Shown here piece after piece: positions 45,326-54,197 of a DNA stretch of 64,000 bases. Numbering within the stretch: position 1 is the first letter of the stretch; every line of letters starts with the position of its first letter. The position numbers and the translations under genes are program-made. Location of the stretch: positions 62,001-126,000 of the forward strand of contig PFXG01000025.1 in the NCBI GenBank assembly GCA_002791545.1. Direction: 5' to 3'. Origin of the DNA: Zetaproteobacteria bacterium CG_4_9_14_3_um_filter_49_83. Its GTDB lineage: Bacteria > Pseudomonadota > Zetaproteobacteria > Mariprofundales > Mariprofundaceae. Below the pieces are notes generated by a model. The model was not told the DNA's origin, ran no database searches, and saw only the letters and a program-made list of their open reading frames with translations.

Positions 45326-47764
45326 ATGATTTGGTTATTTTTAAGTGCCTGGATTGTTCTGCTGCTGTGGTTGCTGGCGGAAAAGCGACTGGATCGCCAG
45401 CAATGGTCAATTATCTTGGGCATATCTATGGTTCTGATGCTGTTCTGGGATGCTGTTCCCGGCTGGTTTGCGCTGATTGCCGTGCTCTATATGGCTGCTG
45501 TGCTGATGCTGATGCACGCACACCAGTTGCGGAAGAACTGGCTGACAGAACCATTGCTGCGTAAGATGAAAACAATGTTACCGCCGCTTTCTCAAACGGA
45601 AATCGAGGCAATGGAAGCCGGAACCGTCTGGTGGGATGCTGAGTTGTTCTCAGGTGATCCCGATTGGCAGAAACTTCTCAGTGTAAAAAAGAATGTACTG
45701 AGTGACGAGGAGCAGGCTTTTCTCGACGGTCCTGTCGATACGTTGTGCGCCATGCTAGATGATTGGGAAATCACCCATAAATTGAATGATCTTCCTGAAA
45801 ATGTCTGGGCTTATATGCGACAGGAAAAGTTCTTTGGCATGATCATCGAAAAAGAATTCGGGGGTCTTGGATTCTCAGCTTACGCGCATTCCGAAGTGAT
45901 TCAGCGCATCTCTAGCCGTTCATTAACCGCCGCAGTAACCGTGATGGTTCCCAATTCGCTGGGGCCGGCTGAGTTGCTGCAAAGTTATGGCACCGACAAA
46001 CAGAAACAATGGTATTTGCCACGTCTGGCGACTGGTGAGGCGTTGCCATGTTTTGCATTGACCGGTCCGGAAGCAGGCTCCGATGCCGGAGCGATGCCGG
46101 ATCGCGGCGTGGTTTGTCAACAGCAATGGAACGGCAACATGACGCTGGGGTTCAGGGTTAACTGGAACAAGCGATATATCACCCTGAGTCCGGTCGCCAG
46201 TGTCTTGGGTCTGGCTTTTCATGCTTATGATCCGGATGCCTTGCTCGGCAAGGAGGTGGATTTGGGTATTACCTGTGCGCTTATTCCAACAGATGCCACG
46301 GGTGTAAAAGTCGGCCGTCGCCATTATCCGCTGAATTCAGCCTTTATGAACGGCCCGACACAGGGTAAGGATGTGTTTGTGCCGATGGAGTGGATTATTG
46401 GCGGGCAGGAGCGTGTGGGTCAGGGTTGGAAAATGCTGGTTGAGCGACTGGCGGTTGGCAGAGGTATCTCGCTGCCATCACTGTCGGTAGGTGCCGGTAA
46501 ACTGGCCAGCCGCAGTTGTGGTGCGTATGCCCGTGTACGTAAGCAGTTCCGGCTGCCCATCGGGCGCTTTGAAGGTGTGCAGGAAGCCATGGCCAGTGTT
46601 GGCGGCATGACCTATCTGATGGATTCGGCGCGTCGTCTGACATTGGCAGCGCTGGATGCGGGGGAGAGACCTTCAGTTGTAACGGCCATCGTTAAGTATT
46701 ATCTGACCGAAGGTATGCGTAAGGTGATCAATGACGCGATGGATATTCATGGTGGTCGTGGCATATGCATGGGGCCGACAAATTATCTGGCGCGTGCTTA
46801 CCAGACGGTGCCAGTTGGTATTACGGTTGAAGGGGCAAATATTCTGACCCGCAACATGATTATTTTTGGTCAGGGGGCGACACGTTGTCACCCGTATGTA
46901 CTCAAAGAGATGGCTATTTTACATCGGGATATGGATGAGCAAACAATTGAGCAATTTGATGCTGTGATGCAGCAGCATGTGTTGCATACGGTGCGTAATG
47001 GTTGTCGTGCTTTTCTTTATGGTGCGACGGGAGGGCATTTGGCCGCTGCGCCGGTATCCGGTGAGGTGGGCAAATATTATCGGCAGTTATCCCGCTTCTC
47101 TTCCGGTTTTGCTTTTGCCGCTGATCTGGCATTGCTGACGCTGGGTGGTGCATTAAAGCGCAAAGAGTCGATTTCCGCCCGTTTTGCCGACGCACTCGGA
47201 TATATGTATTTGTGTTCTGCTGTGCTGAAACGCTTTCAGGATGACGGAAGACCCAGAGATGATTTGCCTATGGTACAATGGGCATGCGAATTTGCGCTGT
47301 TCCAGATTCAGGAAGCCTTTGACGGCATTATCCGTCATTTCCCTAACCGTCTTTTCCGGTTGAAACTGAGGCTATGTTTATTGCCATGGGGGCGCACTTT
47401 GCACAGGCCAGCGGATGCATTAAATGCCAGCGTGGCAGAGATTATGATGAAGCCCGGAGCATCACGTGATCGATTGACTGAAGGTGTTTATTGTCCTGCA
47501 AGTCGCGATGATTTACTGGGTGGGCTTGATGCAGCGCTGGCAAGTACGCTCAAGGCTGAACCGGTTGAGCGCCGTTTGCGTGATGGCGGGGATGTATATT
47601 TGCCGGGCGATGATTATCAGCTTTGGCTGACGGAGCTCCGCCAGGCCGGAAAATTATCGCAGGCGGATATCGAACTGATGCAAACGGCACGTGAAGACCT
47701 GCTACGTATTATCCAGGTTGACGATTTCCCGGCGGGCCGTAAACGGGCAGTAAAACCAGTCTGA
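45326..47764 (+). CDS. fadE: Membrane-associated acyl-CoA dehydrogenase FadE
   Basis: 812 residues against 814 in E. coli FadE. Two N-terminal hydrophobic segments (FLSAWIVLLLWLLAE; MVLMLFWDAVPGWFALIAVLY region) anchor it. The dehydrogenase core shows EKEFGGLGFSAYAHSEV, CFALTGPEAGSDAGAMPD, and MDIHGGRGICMGPTNYL. It carries out the first step of fatty-acid beta-oxidation. GGAGGTG stands before ATG. It is 95 bases after fadL, so may be in the same transcript. Confidence 0.94.
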   Translation: MIWLFLSAWIVLLLWLLAEKRLDRQQWSIILGISMVLMLFWDAVPGWFALIAVLYMAAVLMLMHAHQLRKNWLTEPLLRKMKTMLPPLSQTEIEAMEAGTVWWDAELFSGDPDWQKLLSVKKNVLSDEEQAFLDGPVDTLCAMLDDWEITHKLNDLPENVWAYMRQEKFFGMIIEKEFGGLGFSAYAHSEVIQRISSRSLTAAVTVMVPNSLGPAELLQSYGTDKQKQWYLPRLATGEALPCFALTGPEAGSDAGAMPDRGVVCQQQWNGNMTLGFRVNWNKRYITLSPVASVLGLAFHAYDPDALLGKEVDLGITCALIPTDATGVKVGRRHYPLNSAFMNGPTQGKDVFVPMEWIIGGQERVGQGWKMLVERLAVGRGISLPSLSVGAGKLASRSCGAYARVRKQFRLPIGRFEGVQEAMASVGGMTYLMDSARRLTLAALDAGERPSVVTAIVKYYLTEGMRKVINDAMDIHGGRGICMGPTNYLARAYQTVPVGITVEGANILTRNMIIFGQGATRCHPYVLKEMAILHRDMDEQTIEQFDAVMQQHVLHTVRNGCRAFLYGATGGHLAAAPVSGEVGKYYRQLSRFSSGFAFAADLALLTLGGALKRKESISARFADALGYMYLCSAVLKRFQDDGRPRDDLPMVQWACEFALFQIQEAFDGIIRHFPNRLFRLKLRLCLLPWGRTLHRPADALNASVAEIMMKPGASRDRLTEGVYCPASRDDLLGGLDAALASTLKAEPVERRLRDGGDVYLPGDDYQLWLTELRQAGKLSQADIELMQTAREDLLRIIQVDDFPAGRKRAVKPV

Positions 47765-47813
47765 ATAATTTGAGTATGACCGGTCAATGATGTTGATGTT
47801 CGCATGAGGTCCT

Positions 47814-48224
47814 CTACAGGCCGCCGCTGATTCTCCATTGTTCATTGATGCGTTCAAATTGCAATTGTTCCTTCTGCACTAAGGAGCGCCATTGCTCATC
47901 GGCAAATACTTTCAGCGTGTAGGTTTGCTCGCATTGCGCATGCGCTTCATCGATGATACGGATAATACGGTCGTGTGAATGCATGCTGATTTGCTCAAAT
48001 TGCTCGAACAAGTTGATCATTTGCGCCACCACATCAATCTTACTGCGGCCGTGATCATCATATTTATCGGTTAACAACACGCTGAAATCTTCAAGGCTTT
48101 GCTCAGATACCGCCCGGTCACGGGCATCGAGTAGCGAAGCAATTTTCGATTTCTGGATGTTATTGCAGCCGGCTGTTGCACACAGAGTCAACAGCAGTAG
48201 AAGTGAACACAGTGCTTTGCTCAA
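47814..48224 (-). CDS. Small lipoprotein with NTF2/SnoaL-like domain
   Basis: 136 residues with lipobox TAGC. The mature part (DFSVLLTDKYDDHGRSKIDVVAQMI, then YTLKVFADEQWRSLVQKEQLQFERINEQWRI) has the spacing of an NTF2-like fold, with the typical final strand ending in W-R-I. The start is TTG 48224, 9 bases after the bamD stop. Location beside bamD and outer-membrane targeting suggest an envelope role; function is unknown. Confidence 0.65.
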   Translation of the reverse strand: MSKALCSLLLLLTLCATAGCNNIQKSKIASLLDARDRAVSEQSLEDFSVLLTDKYDDHGRSKIDVVAQMINLFEQFEQISMHSHDRIIRIIDEAHAQCEQTYTLKVFADEQWRSLVQKEQLQFERINEQWRISGGL

Positions 48225-48233
48225 GAGTTTCTA

Positions 48234-48971
48234 CTATAAGCCTTGCAGCTTTTGGCTCCAGTCGCTTTTGGGGTAATTGTGTTTGAGCAGAAGTGCGACT
48301 TCGTGGGCTGAGTCGTCGATGTGTAATTCATGGTAGGACATGCTCAGATAATAAAGCGCTTCCTCAATCACCGGACTGGTCTGGTATTCATCAAGAATTA
48401 CTTTGAACCGTTTAGCTGCCGCAACAAAGCGGTCGCGGTCAAAGTAATATTTGCCGACAACAAGTTCACGTTTGGCCAGCTTGTTTCTTAACTGCTGCAT
48501 GCGCGGCAGAATATCTTTGCTGTAGATGGATTCCGGATAGTCATGCAGAAGTTTATCGAATGATTCGATGGCACGTTTAATGGGCGCTGTATCACGATCG
48601 GCACTGCCAACCTGTTTGGCATTGCTCATGGCTTCAAGATATCTTGCATAGGCTACATCCGGATGTCTGGGGTGACTGGTGATAAAGCGAGTGGCCAGTG
48701 TTTCACTCAGGACATATTCACTGTTCCGGTAAGCTGCATAGACGCGGAGGATTTCAGCCCGTGGTGCATAAGCGCTATACGGATGGTTGGTTGTGTAATG
48801 TTCAAGGAATATATTGGCTTTGCCGAAGCTGCCATTTTCAATCATGGTTTTGGCTTTGTCATAATCGTTTTTGGCAGATTCTGAAGCTGAAGGCGGTTCT
48901 TTGTTACAACCACCCACGGCCAAAGCAAGTAACAATATGAGTATTGACGTCAAAGTAGATTTTTTATTCAT
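48234..48971 (-). CDS. bamD: Outer-membrane protein assembly factor BamD
   Basis: 245 residues, a lipoprotein (VGGC) with five TPR-like units: DYDKAKTMIENGSFGKANIFLEH, PYSAYAPRAEILRVYAAYRNSEY, HPRHPDVAYARYLEAMS, and later FVAAAKRFKVILDEYQTSPVIEEALYYLSMSYHEL. It is an essential part of the BAM complex that folds outer-membrane barrels. It is the fourth gene of rne-rluD-pgeF-bamD, 40 bases after pgeF. Confidence 0.94.
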   Translation of the reverse strand: MNKKSTLTSILILLLALAVGGCNKEPPSASESAKNDYDKAKTMIENGSFGKANIFLEHYTTNHPYSAYAPRAEILRVYAAYRNSEYVLSETLATRFITSHPRHPDVAYARYLEAMSNAKQVGSADRDTAPIKRAIESFDKLLHDYPESIYSKDILPRMQQLRNKLAKRELVVGKYYFDRDRFVAAAKRFKVILDEYQTSPVIEEALYYLSMSYHELHIDDSAHEVALLLKHNYPKSDWSQKLQGL

Positions 48972-49011
48972 GGGTGAAGACTAGCCTCCATTTTTGCGAC
49001 ATCACAGCGAT

Positions 49012-49785
49012 TTATCCACGGTCCGTTGCCGGCAGCAGAATTATGGCAAGTTGGCGGCCACTTTGTTCACGGTCTCTGCGATGGGAAAAGTAAGTTTCAG
49101 CATGGCAGCAAGTGCAGTCGTGTATACTTTCAATATGTTGCTCGGTAATACCGATGGTGTTGAGCTGCATGGTGTTGATATGCGCAAGGTCAGGCCAAAA
49201 AGCACCATCCCGATGGTGAATAGCAACGCCAGCGTCGGGGTGCGAAGCAGTCAGTTGTCCGGCGGTTTGCTGATCAACCTGAAAGCAACAGTCAGCGATA
49301 CAAGGGCCCATGCTGACGATAATATGATTGATTTCAGCGCCAGCTAAGCACATCTGCTTCACTGCCTGCCGCGCAATGCCGGCGGCGGTCCCGCGCCATC
49401 CGGCATGAATAGCAGCGGCTATTCCTGTAACGGGATCGTACATCAGGATGGGCAGGCAATCAGCAGTGCGCACGGCAAGGGCAGTATTTGGCGTTTGGCT
49501 GAGCAGGATATCGCCTTCGTCATGGTGGTGACTCCCAGAACCCTGATACCAATAATGATCGATACCATGCACCTGCCTGAGCTGGTGCGGAATAGGCAGA
49601 TGCGCTGCATGACATAAGCTATTCAGATTGCTGTGAATGTGTTCAGGCTTGTCGCCAAGCGCCAGGCCAAGATTGAGTGAATCAAAAGGCGCAGGACTCA
49701 CACCGCCCTTTCGTTGGCTGTAAATGCCGGTAATGCCATGTGCTTGCAGTAGCGGTGATGTAAGAAATGATGGCTGAGAATTCAT
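49012..49785 (-). CDS. pgeF: Peptidoglycan editing factor PgeF (laccase-domain, YfiH)
   Basis: 257 residues from ATG 49785, which overlaps the rluD stop (ATGA); the frame is open further upstream but that would overlap rluD more. Metal-site motifs are RQVHGIDHYW, ALAVRTADCLPIL, AAIHAGWRGTAAG and MGPCIADCCFQV. It removes wrongly incorporated amino acids from peptidoglycan precursors and acts as a purine nucleoside oxidoreductase or phosphorylase-type enzyme in related proteins. Confidence 0.93.
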   Translation of the reverse strand: MNSQPSFLTSPLLQAHGITGIYSQRKGGVSPAPFDSLNLGLALGDKPEHIHSNLNSLCHAAHLPIPHQLRQVHGIDHYWYQGSGSHHHDEGDILLSQTPNTALAVRTADCLPILMYDPVTGIAAAIHAGWRGTAAGIARQAVKQMCLAGAEINHIIVSMGPCIADCCFQVDQQTAGQLTASHPDAGVAIHHRDGAFWPDLAHINTMQLNTIGITEQHIESIHDCTCCHAETYFSHRRDREQSGRQLAIILLPATDRG

Positions 49786-50750
49786 GCCGATAGCGCCAGA
49801 TCCAGTGTTTTCAACAGTACAGGCAGAGGGGCATGGCACAGTATCTCCTGCTCAGTGATCGGGTGGATAAAGCCGAGTATTTCAGCGTGCAGGGCTTGTC
49901 GGTTCAGTGCTGCAATTGCATCGCGAATGGGTTGCGAGGTCTGCTTGCCCGGTGTGAACAGTCGACCATAAGTGGTATCACCTAAAATAGGTAATTGGTG
50001 GTGAGCCAGGTGTACGCGAATTTGATGCGTTCTGCCGGTATGCAGGCGTAAACGGACGCGGCTGAATTGATCGTGGAAACGCTGCTCAACCAGCACATCG
50101 GTAATGGCTATTTTTCCCTGTTCGACAACTGCCATCTTCTGGCGGTGTTGCGGATGTCGGCCAATGGGAAGTTCAATATGCTTGTGGTTCCAGGTCGGGG
50201 CACCACGCACCCAGGCAATATATTCACGACGGATGTCATGGGTAGAAAAAAGCTCTACCAGTTTACGGTGAGTCTCTTCTGTTTTGGCAACAACGAGGCT
50301 TCCTGAGGTGTCTTTGTCCAGTCGATGAACGATGCCCGGTCTCTCAACACCATTGATGCCGGGTAAATTCGGGCAATGATGCAGTAAAGCATGCACCAGA
50401 GTGCCGGATTCATGGCCGTGAGATGGGTGAACAACCATATGAGCAGGTTTGTTGACGACGATCAGGTAATCATCTTCAAACAGAATATCCAGATCGATAG
50501 CTTCCGCAGTCAATTCGGTCGGTTTGGTGTCCGGAATATCCAATTCAAATACATCACCGGTATGAACGGCTGATGATGGCTTAAGGGATGCACCGGAGGA
50601 GGCGCCGGAAATATTAATCCGCTGTTGTTGTAAAAGGTCTTTAATGCGGTTTCTTGATAAATCCGTGAGGTGGGTAAGCGCAAAATCGAGCCGCTTACCC
50701 TCCATCTCACGTGGAATGATCAGTCTGTCCAGCGTCACACGTTCAATCAA
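49782..50750 (-). CDS. rluD: 23S rRNA pseudouridine synthase RluD
   Basis: 322 residues: an S4-type RNA-binding start (KRLDFALTHLTDLSRNRIKDLL), then the catalytic GIVHRLDKDTSGSLVVAK with the conserved Asp, and RVRLHTGRTHQIRVHLAH. It modifies the helix 69 stem-loop of 23S rRNA. Start TTG 50750 overlaps the rne stop by four bases, and its end overlaps pgeF. Confidence 0.93.
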   Translation of the reverse strand: MIERVTLDRLIIPREMEGKRLDFALTHLTDLSRNRIKDLLQQQRINISGASSGASLKPSSAVHTGDVFELDIPDTKPTELTAEAIDLDILFEDDYLIVVNKPAHMVVHPSHGHESGTLVHALLHHCPNLPGINGVERPGIVHRLDKDTSGSLVVAKTEETHRKLVELFSTHDIRREYIAWVRGAPTWNHKHIELPIGRHPQHRQKMAVVEQGKIAITDVLVEQRFHDQFSRVRLRLHTGRTHQIRVHLAHHQLPILGDTTYGRLFTPGKQTSQPIRDAIAALNRQALHAEILGFIHPITEQEILCHAPLPVLLKTLDLALSA

Positions 50751-52816
50751 TCCAGAGCAGCCGGTTCATGCTCCTGCTTGGGAGCAGGGCGTTTCCTTCT
50801 TCTTGGCCCTTTGTTCTCGCCGGGAGTGCTTTGGGCTTCAGGCGAGGCTGAAGCTGTGCCGGAGTTTTGTGGCTCTGCCAGTTCGCTCGGTTTTTGTGAC
50901 GGGCGGCGACGGCGGCGGCGACGACGGCGCTGTCCTTCCGCCGTCGTTGCTGCTGCAGATTCATCAGTCTCAGCCACTACAGGTTTTGCCTCTTCAACTT
51001 CAGGCTTAACTTTAACTTTGGCTGGCTTTTGAACCGGCGTAGCGGGCTTGGCTTGCCGTTTTGTGCTTGGGGCCGGTTTAGGCGTGCGACGCTTCAGTGG
51101 CTTGGGTTGTTCAATGCTCTCATCAGCTGTTGCTTCCTGTTTTTTGCCAACGAACAGGCCTTTAAGCAGTGCCAGCAAGCCGCCTTTTTTCTTTTCTGCC
51201 TGTTTGGGTTCCTGACTCTTAAGCGGCTTAGGTACACCTACAACAGGTTTTAATGGCTTGAGTTTACGTCCGGTTTTAGGCGGGCGTTTGTTTTTGGAGG
51301 TGTCTTCAAGCACTTCAATGCGTTGCTGATTGTTTTCATCAGTCCATTGACGTTCGATGCGATAATGAGGGATATCGAGCTCGGGTTTGATTTGCAGATT
51401 GATCTGAATGTCGTAATTCTTTTCAATACGGGCGATACGATCGCGTTTGCTGTTCATCAGGTATTCACCTGTATCCGATGGAACCTGAACGAACAGAACC
51501 GGCTTTTTACCACTTTCAGCCCAGTCTTCCATGCGGGTCAGCATTTGCAGCGCCATGGATTCAACCGTACGAATGGAGCCACGACCCTGACAGCGCGGAC
51601 AAGTTTCAGCAGTCGACTCGCGCACAGACGGGTGCAGGCGTTGACGGGACATTTCCAGTAAGCCGAAGCGGGAGATTCGTGCTAACTGAATGCGAGCTTT
51701 GTCGCCTTTGACTGCATCACGTAAGGCTTCTTCGACCTGTTGTGCATGCTTGCGATTGGCCATGTCGATAAAGTCGATGACAATCAAGCCGCCAATATCC
51801 CGAATGCGCAATTGTCTGGCGACTTCGGTGGCTGCTTCAAGGTTGGTTTCCAGCGCAGTTTCATCGATATTTTTGGCGCCGGTAGCACGCGAAGAGTTGA
51901 CGTCAACGGAGGTCAGTGCCTCAGTTGGGTCAAATACAATCGAGCCGCCAGACGGCAAGCGAATCTCACGCTCATGAATTTCTTCACATTGCTGCTCAAT
52001 TTTATAGTGGCGGAATAATGGTTTTTTGCCACGGTACAATTTAACCAGCTTTTCTTTACCCGGCAGTACGGCATGAATGAAATGCTTGGTCTGGGTGTAG
52101 ATTTCGTGATTGTCGACCCATATCTCGGCGATATCATCGGTAAAGTGATCACGAATAGCACGTGTTGCCAGATCCCCTTCAAGATAAATAAGTGATGGCG
52201 CCGGTGCATTGTTGCTCTTGATGCGAATCTCATCCCATAAGCGGCTCAGATACTGGTAATCCCATTTGAGCGATTCCAGCGTTTGATCTTTACCTGCTGT
52301 ACGCACAATCAGGCCCATGTTTTCAGGTACATTGAGCTGAGACAGGATTTGCTTGATGGCGCGGCGGGCTTCTTCAGATAATTTGCGTGAAATGCCACCA
52401 CGTGCCGTGTTCGGACTCAACACCAGATAACGCCCGGCTAAAGAAATAAAAGTAGTTAAAGCGGCGCCTTTGGTGCCACGTTCTTCTTTGACGACCTGAA
52501 CCAACACGTGTTGTTTATGTTCAAGAGCATCCTGAATGTTCACTTTGCGTGTGTCGGCAGATTTATCGACCCCTTCTTTCCAGAAGTCAGGGTGAATTTC
52601 ATTCAGCGGCAGAAACCCTTGTCTGGCAGCACCATATTCAACAAATGCTGCCTGCAGGCTGGGCTCGACTTTGGTAATGACGCCTTTATAGATGTTTCCC
52701 TTGGTGAGGGCCTTTTGACCGGATTCGATATCCAGTTCGTGAAGATATTCATCGATAACAATAGCAACACGGCTTTCTTCATCATGCGAGGCATTGATGA
52801 GCATTATTTTTTTCAT
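50747..52816 (-). CDS. rne: Ribonuclease E
   Basis: 689 residues. The N-terminal catalytic half is complete: S1 domain (NIYKGVITKVEPSLQAAFVEYGA), DNase-like active-site region (GGLIVIDFIDM with metal-binding Asp, VDVNSSRATGAKN) and the zinc-link CPRCQGRGS. The C-terminal scaffold is only about 180 residues, Pro/Lys/Arg-rich with a run of Arg (RRRRRRRRPSQ), much shorter than in E. coli (1061 in total). It initiates mRNA decay and rRNA/tRNA processing. First gene of rne-rluD-pgeF-bamD. Confidence 0.93.
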   Translation of the reverse strand: MKKIMLINASHDEESRVAIVIDEYLHELDIESGQKALTKGNIYKGVITKVEPSLQAAFVEYGAARQGFLPLNEIHPDFWKEGVDKSADTRKVNIQDALEHKQHVLVQVVKEERGTKGAALTTFISLAGRYLVLSPNTARGGISRKLSEEARRAIKQILSQLNVPENMGLIVRTAGKDQTLESLKWDYQYLSRLWDEIRIKSNNAPAPSLIYLEGDLATRAIRDHFTDDIAEIWVDNHEIYTQTKHFIHAVLPGKEKLVKLYRGKKPLFRHYKIEQQCEEIHEREIRLPSGGSIVFDPTEALTSVDVNSSRATGAKNIDETALETNLEAATEVARQLRIRDIGGLIVIDFIDMANRKHAQQVEEALRDAVKGDKARIQLARISRFGLLEMSRQRLHPSVRESTAETCPRCQGRGSIRTVESMALQMLTRMEDWAESGKKPVLFVQVPSDTGEYLMNSKRDRIARIEKNYDIQINLQIKPELDIPHYRIERQWTDENNQQRIEVLEDTSKNKRPPKTGRKLKPLKPVVGVPKPLKSQEPKQAEKKKGGLLALLKGLFVGKKQEATADESIEQPKPLKRRTPKPAPSTKRQAKPATPVQKPAKVKVKPEVEEAKPVVAETDESAAATTAEGQRRRRRRRRRPSQKPSELAEPQNSGTASASPEAQSTPGENKGPRRRKRPAPKQEHEPAALD

Positions 52817-52850
52817 GGCACAATCCCTTGTGCCGTCCGTGGTTTACGGC
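52817..52850 (-). promoter_or_regulatory. Hairpin presenting the rne ribosome-binding site
   Basis: Directly abutting the rne ATG, the mRNA reads GGCACAA-GGGA-TTGTGCC: a perfect 7-bp stem whose tetraloop is the Shine-Dalgarno core (52817-52834). A second stem, ACGGC with GCCGT (plus strand 52832-52836 and 52846-52850), shares GCC with the first, so the two are mutually exclusive. This would suit autocontrol by RNase E. No leader gene is present. Confidence 0.6.
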
Positions 52851-53187
52851 CAACAGTACATGTGCGGCAAAAGCAAGCCACTCATGCAGGAAATATTGAT
52901 GTAACCTGCCGATATTCAACAATTGTGATGTCGATATCGACGAAAAACCGCCAGACGGTACGTTTCATTAAGGGTATGCTCAACGCGCTCACATTGGTTA
53001 TCTACATAGTCATGCATCGCAAGTTCAGCCTGGGGATAGATTCATCTTGTTTGCTCACATATGAAAATCCTGCGAGCATACTGAACAACTTGTGAGCATT
53101 TGAAACATTGATCGGTGACAGTTTCGATATGGCAATCCAGCGCGGAGTACACCCCGTTATCCGTGTACTATATTCAAGGAGTAACTC
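52851..53187. other. Long rne-rluC divergent intergenic region
   Basis: About 370 bases separate the two starts, as in E. coli where rne has a long 5' untranslated leader. A perfect 12-base palindrome, GTCGATATCGAC, lies at 52930-52941, and an inverted repeat TGCTCACA/TGTGAGCA at 53052-53059 and 53091-53098. No open frame is convincing. AAGGAG at 53176-53181 is the rluC ribosome site. Confidence 0.5.
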
Positions 53188-54186
53188 TTGGCAAGCGAAT
53201 TCGCAAAAGAATCGGCAAGTTACCCGATTAATGAGACAGAAAAGCAGGTGTGTTTGACAGTCGATGCCAATGAGCAGGGAAGCCGACTGGATCGGGTGTT
53301 GGTACGTTTTCTTGGCGGCGACAGAAAAGGACTGATTTTACGCCTTATCCGAAAAGGTAACGTGCGTGTTAATGGTAAAAGGAAAAAACCGGATTATCGG
53401 GTTGAAAGTGGCGATATCATTTATCTGCCAGCCAGTTTGCGCGAGCCTTCCCCCGCTACAGGCGCAACAGCTGAAGACGTGCCGGGGGATTTGTTGCGTA
53501 AGGTGGCACAACTGAGCGTGTTGTATGAGGATGACTATGTCCTGGTCATTGATAAACCTGCGGGCATGGTGGTGCATGGCGGCAGCGGGTATTCAGCTGG
53601 CCTCGTAGAAGCCTTGAAAATATCGCGAAATTTGCCTGAGCTGCGACTGGCGCATCGTCTCGATCGCGACACATCCGGCGTCTTGCTGTTGGCGAAAGAT
53701 TTAATGAGTTTGCGGCGACTTACGGAAGATTTCAGAGAGCATGATATGGAAAAAACGTATATGGCTCTGGTCGCCGGATATCCGTATGCATCAGCCGGAC
53801 GGATGGAGTCCCGACTTGCCAAAGGTTTTGTCAGTGGCGGGGAACGTATGGTTGTGGATAGCGAAGATGGAAAGGCTTCTGTGACTGACTATCAGGTGAT
53901 GATGCACAGCTCACACAGCGATTTCGATTTCTCGCTGCTTGCGCTGTTTCCACACAGTGGTCGTACACATCAATTGCGGGTGCAGTTGCAGCAGGAAGGA
54001 CATTCGATACTCGGCGACCAGAAATACGCCGAAAAGGAACAACTTTCCTGTTATAAGAAATTGGGTGGCAGAGGCTTGATGCTGCACGCCTGGCGCTTAC
54101 GCTTCAGGCATCCTGTCACAGGGCTGGTCATGGAGCTCAGAGCCCCATGGCCAGCCAGCTGGCTGAAATTTTTCCGGGCCGGATAA
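53188..54186 (+). CDS. rluC: 23S rRNA pseudouridine synthase RluC
   Basis: 332 residues. The S4 domain (GSRLDRVLVRFLGGDRKGLILRLIRKG) is followed by YEDDYVLVIDKPAGMVVHGG and the catalytic LAHRLDRDTSGVLLLAKD, then LFPHSGRTHQLRVQLQ. The start is TTG 53188, with AAGGAG 7 bases upstream and no later ATG that would keep the S4 domain. It modifies three uridines of 23S rRNA. Its divergence from rne is the same as in E. coli. Confidence 0.93.
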   Translation: MASEFAKESASYPINETEKQVCLTVDANEQGSRLDRVLVRFLGGDRKGLILRLIRKGNVRVNGKRKKPDYRVESGDIIYLPASLREPSPATGATAEDVPGDLLRKVAQLSVLYEDDYVLVIDKPAGMVVHGGSGYSAGLVEALKISRNLPELRLAHRLDRDTSGVLLLAKDLMSLRRLTEDFREHDMEKTYMALVAGYPYASAGRMESRLAKGFVSGGERMVVDSEDGKASVTDYQVMMHSSHSDFDFSLLALFPHSGRTHQLRVQLQQEGHSILGDQKYAEKEQLSCYKKLGGRGLMLHAWRLRFRHPVTGLVMELRAPWPASWLKFFRAG

Positions 54187-54197
54187 TCCCTGAGCGC

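Noticed and set aside
52817-53187. A small protein gene in the rne-rluC gap
   Set aside because: The open frame entering the gap is mostly antisense to the rne start and lacks a ribosome site.
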